Of a DNA stretch of 18,476 bases, positions 16,613 through 18,476 are shown piece after piece. Numbering within the stretch: position 1 is the first letter of the stretch; every line of letters starts with the position of its first letter. Under the pieces are notes generated by a model. That model made no database searches and had not been told where the DNA came from. It saw only the letters and a program-made list of their open reading frames with translations. The position numbers and the translations under genes were made by a program. The stretch is from an uncultured Neomegalonema sp. (GTDB lineage: Bacteria > Pseudomonadota > Alphaproteobacteria > Rhodobacterales > Rhodobacteraceae), in contig CALFWP010000171.1 of NCBI GenBank assembly GCA_937927905.1, positions 1 to 18,476 on the forward strand. Direction: 5' to 3'.

Positions 16613-17466
16613 GCGGTTTGTCTCTGTATCTGAATGATCCGCTCGGGCGTGAATTGCTTTTACAGGCTGTGCTGATCTCGGCGTTTATTGCCGCCGCAGC
16701 GGGGGCGCTGTCCTGTTTTCTGGTTCTGAAGGGCTGGGCGCTGATGGGAGATGCAATAAGTCACGCGATTTTACCGGGCGTCGTTCTCGCTTATCTGATC
16801 GGCTTTCCGCTCATTGTCGGGGCTTTTGCCGCTGGTATGCTTTGCGCTGTTGCGACAGGTTTTCTAACCGAAAACAGCCGTGTGAAGCAGGACACGGTTA
16901 TGGGCGTTGTCTTTTCCGGTATGTTCGGACTGGGCATCGTGCTGTACACGAAAATCGAAACCGATGTGCATCTCGATCATATACTGTTCGGGGATATGCT
17001 CGGGGTGCAGTGGCAGGATGTGATCCGGACGGGTTTCATTGCGGGTGGTGCTTTACTGATCATTCTGGCCAAGCGCCGTGATCTGTTGGTGTTTACCTTT
17101 GATCCGCAACACGGGCGCGCTATCGGAATTAAAACAGGATGGCTGCATTACGGATTGCTGACAATTCTTTCCCTGATTATTGTTAGCGCGTTGCAGGCAG
17201 TGGGCCTGATCCTGTCTATTGCGCTGGTGATTGCTCCGGGTGCGATTGCGCATCTGTTGACGGATCAGTTCGACAGGATGTTGATCGTATCCGTTATGAC
17301 GGGTGTTCTGTCATCGGTTGCAGGGGTGTTGCTGAGTTTTCATATCGATGCGGCACCGGCACCAACCATTGTTGTTGTCATGACCGCCGTATTTGTAGCG
17401 GCCTTCCTTTTTGCCCCGAAACACGGGCTTTTCAGAAACAGAGCGCGCGGGGTCGGGCCGTTATGA
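16609..17466 (+). CDS. sitD: SitD, second permease subunit of manganese ABC transporter
   Basis: Homologous to SitC, 285 residues, ABC-3 permease fold with several membrane segments. GDAISHAILPG near residue 47, RVKQDTVMGVVFSGMFGLG, SALQAVGLILSIALVIAPGA and FLFAPKHGLF are the shared motifs. SitC and SitD form the membrane channel. The ATG overlaps the sitC stop (ATGA). The tail overlaps the converging downstream gene by 6 bases, so no terminator fits between. Confidence 0.92.
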   Translation: MSGLSLYLNDPLGRELLLQAVLISAFIAAAAGALSCFLVLKGWALMGDAISHAILPGVVLAYLIGFPLIVGAFAAGMLCAVATGFLTENSRVKQDTVMGVVFSGMFGLGIVLYTKIETDVHLDHILFGDMLGVQWQDVIRTGFIAGGALLIILAKRRDLLVFTFDPQHGRAIGIKTGWLHYGLLTILSLIIVSALQAVGLILSIALVIAPGAIAHLLTDQFDRMLIVSVMTGVLSSVAGVLLSFHIDAAPAPTIVVVMTAVFVAAFLFAPKHGLFRNRARGVGPL

Positions 17467-18438
17467 AAATTTCGGTCGCCCAGTTGCACTGGCGGTGATG
17501 ATCCCTTCGACAAACAGAATTTGCCCGCCGATATCCGGTGCCTTTTCGTCGTATGATAACGTAGTCTCTATTTCATCCGCTCCGGCGGAGGCGGCCTCTG
17601 CGGTGACGGTTTCAAGAAGGGTTTTTGATGCAAAGTCTTTTGCCGCGTTCAGGTCTCTGAAATCCGGCGGATCCTCTGCAGTATGCACACGGTAGGCATC
17701 GGCATGGGGCTGTGTGATCGTCAGAGTCTTTTCGATACGGATACGGCCCGCAACGGCACCGACCGCATTTGCTACACCCGCAAACTCCGGCACAACCGAC
17801 GGCGCGCCCAGTTTTGCGGCGATGGCCGGATAATACGTGGCCGCCGATGCCCCGAGGCCGATGACCGGCAGATCAACACCGATATTAATGCGTGCATTGC
17901 CCTTATGACCAACAAGTGCAGCGGCAATCAACGGAGAAGTGGTCCCGGCGGAAATGCCATCCTTGATCAGCGCCGCTTCAAGCAGCACTTCAGCGGACCT
18001 GTGCGTCAGACGGTCAATGACCGCCTGTGCCAGTGCCTGTGCATCATCCGCGATCAGTCTGCCCTTGCGGTTGCGTTTACGGGCGAAAAGCTGTGCGGCC
18101 TTTTCCGCCGCTGTTTTGTCCCAGGCATCGTGCAGTCCGAGGACGTGGGCGGCATCACTGGGGGTAAAGCCCGCCTCGCGGATTACACCACCGGCAATCA
18201 GGCGGCCCATCGCATTAAAGCGTAAGCGGCCCGAGATCACCTGATCCGCCGCCGCAACGGGTGCATCGCCGATTTCTTCTAGGATGTCCTGTTCGGCCTT
18301 GCCTAGCCTTGCCGCGTTTTTGCGGACCGGGATCAAAAAGCGTCCGTCAAGCTCGTTTACCAGCTGCGCCTCGGTTTCACTGCCTGACCACCCCTGAATA
18401 GATAGCGCAAACCTGTCGTACGAAAATGGCCAGTTTAC
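17461..18438 (-). pseudogene. Hydantoinase/oxoprolinase-family protein, C-terminal part, apparently disrupted upstream
   Basis: The first possible start is a TTG at 18336, giving 291 residues. Typical members are about 650-690 residues with an N-terminal ATP-grasp-like Hydant_A_N domain followed by the Hydantoinase_A domain; this shows only the latter's end: FTPSDAAHVLGLHDAWD, ARKRNRKGRLIADDAQALAQ, LPVIGLGASAATYYPAI and FAGVANAVGA, and the terminal TASATGRPKFS. In-frame bases 18337-18438 contain the family-like EAQLVNELDGRF, but upstream are stops TAG (18441-18439) and TGA (18450-18448), with no ATG or GTG. Family members hydrolyse cyclic amides such as hydantoins or 5-oxoproline. A frame break close to 18377 is the likeliest cause: reading the other minus frame gives a family-like segment up to that point. 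Sequencing or assembly error is possible. The tail overlaps sitD by 6 bases. Confidence 0.6.
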
Positions 18439-18476
18439 CTATCGAAATCAGATAGTTTCAGGCATTCTCAAGGGCC

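Overview
The window looks like ordinary chromosomal DNA of an alphaproteobacterium, most likely Rhodobacterales or a close relative. The pointers are the tamA-tamB pair next to zapA and a DUF4164-like gene, a cysteine-free Fur/Mur-type regulator divergent from a SitABCD manganese ABC transporter, and a hydantoinase/oxoprolinase-type gene. Coding density is very high and no intergenic stretch exceeds 200 bases. I see no tRNA, rRNA, CRISPR array, insertion sequence, phage gene or defence system.

Left part (1-5590, minus strand). DUF4164-like gene, zapA, tamA and tamB are read leftwards. ZapA belongs to the cell-division ring. TamA (outer membrane, POTRA domains plus beta-barrel) and TamB (periplasm-spanning, runs off the left edge) form the translocation and assembly module. 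The tamA stop and tamB start share one base. TamA has two oddities: a lipobox-like cysteine near its N terminus, and VRAF where the Omp85 family normally has VRG(F/Y).

Middle part (5807-11560, plus strand). gap, a small exported protein, pgk, a Sel1-repeat exported protein and a HpcH/HpaI-family aldolase lie in a row with short gaps, probably one central-carbon operon with two uncharacterised envelope proteins inserted. A monocistronic secreted protein of unknown function (11000-11560) follows, with a short inverted repeat just before its ribosome binding site. Its body resembles passenger proteins that normally carry a CTERM sorting tail, but it has none.

Right part (11606-18476). pip (proline iminopeptidase, minus) and ubiG (ubiquinone O-methyltransferase, plus) are divergent. 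A Mur-like regulator (minus) is divergent from sitABCD (plus). Between them is an inverted repeat, TTGCAA-N5-TTGCAA, next to a TTGACA -35 element; it is the best operator candidate in the window and suggests manganese-dependent repression of sitABCD. sitABCD is tightly packed with overlapping stops and starts. The last gene (minus) is the C-terminal part of a hydantoinase/oxoprolinase-type protein whose frame is closed by two stops about 100 and 110 bases upstream of its only candidate start, so it is probably broken.

I found no convincing new multi-gene system. The points most worth a check are the unknown genes in the gap-pgk cluster, the TamA departures from family consensus, the possible Mur operator, the disrupted hydantoinase-like gene, and the possible remnant of a sorting tail after the 11000-11560 gene.
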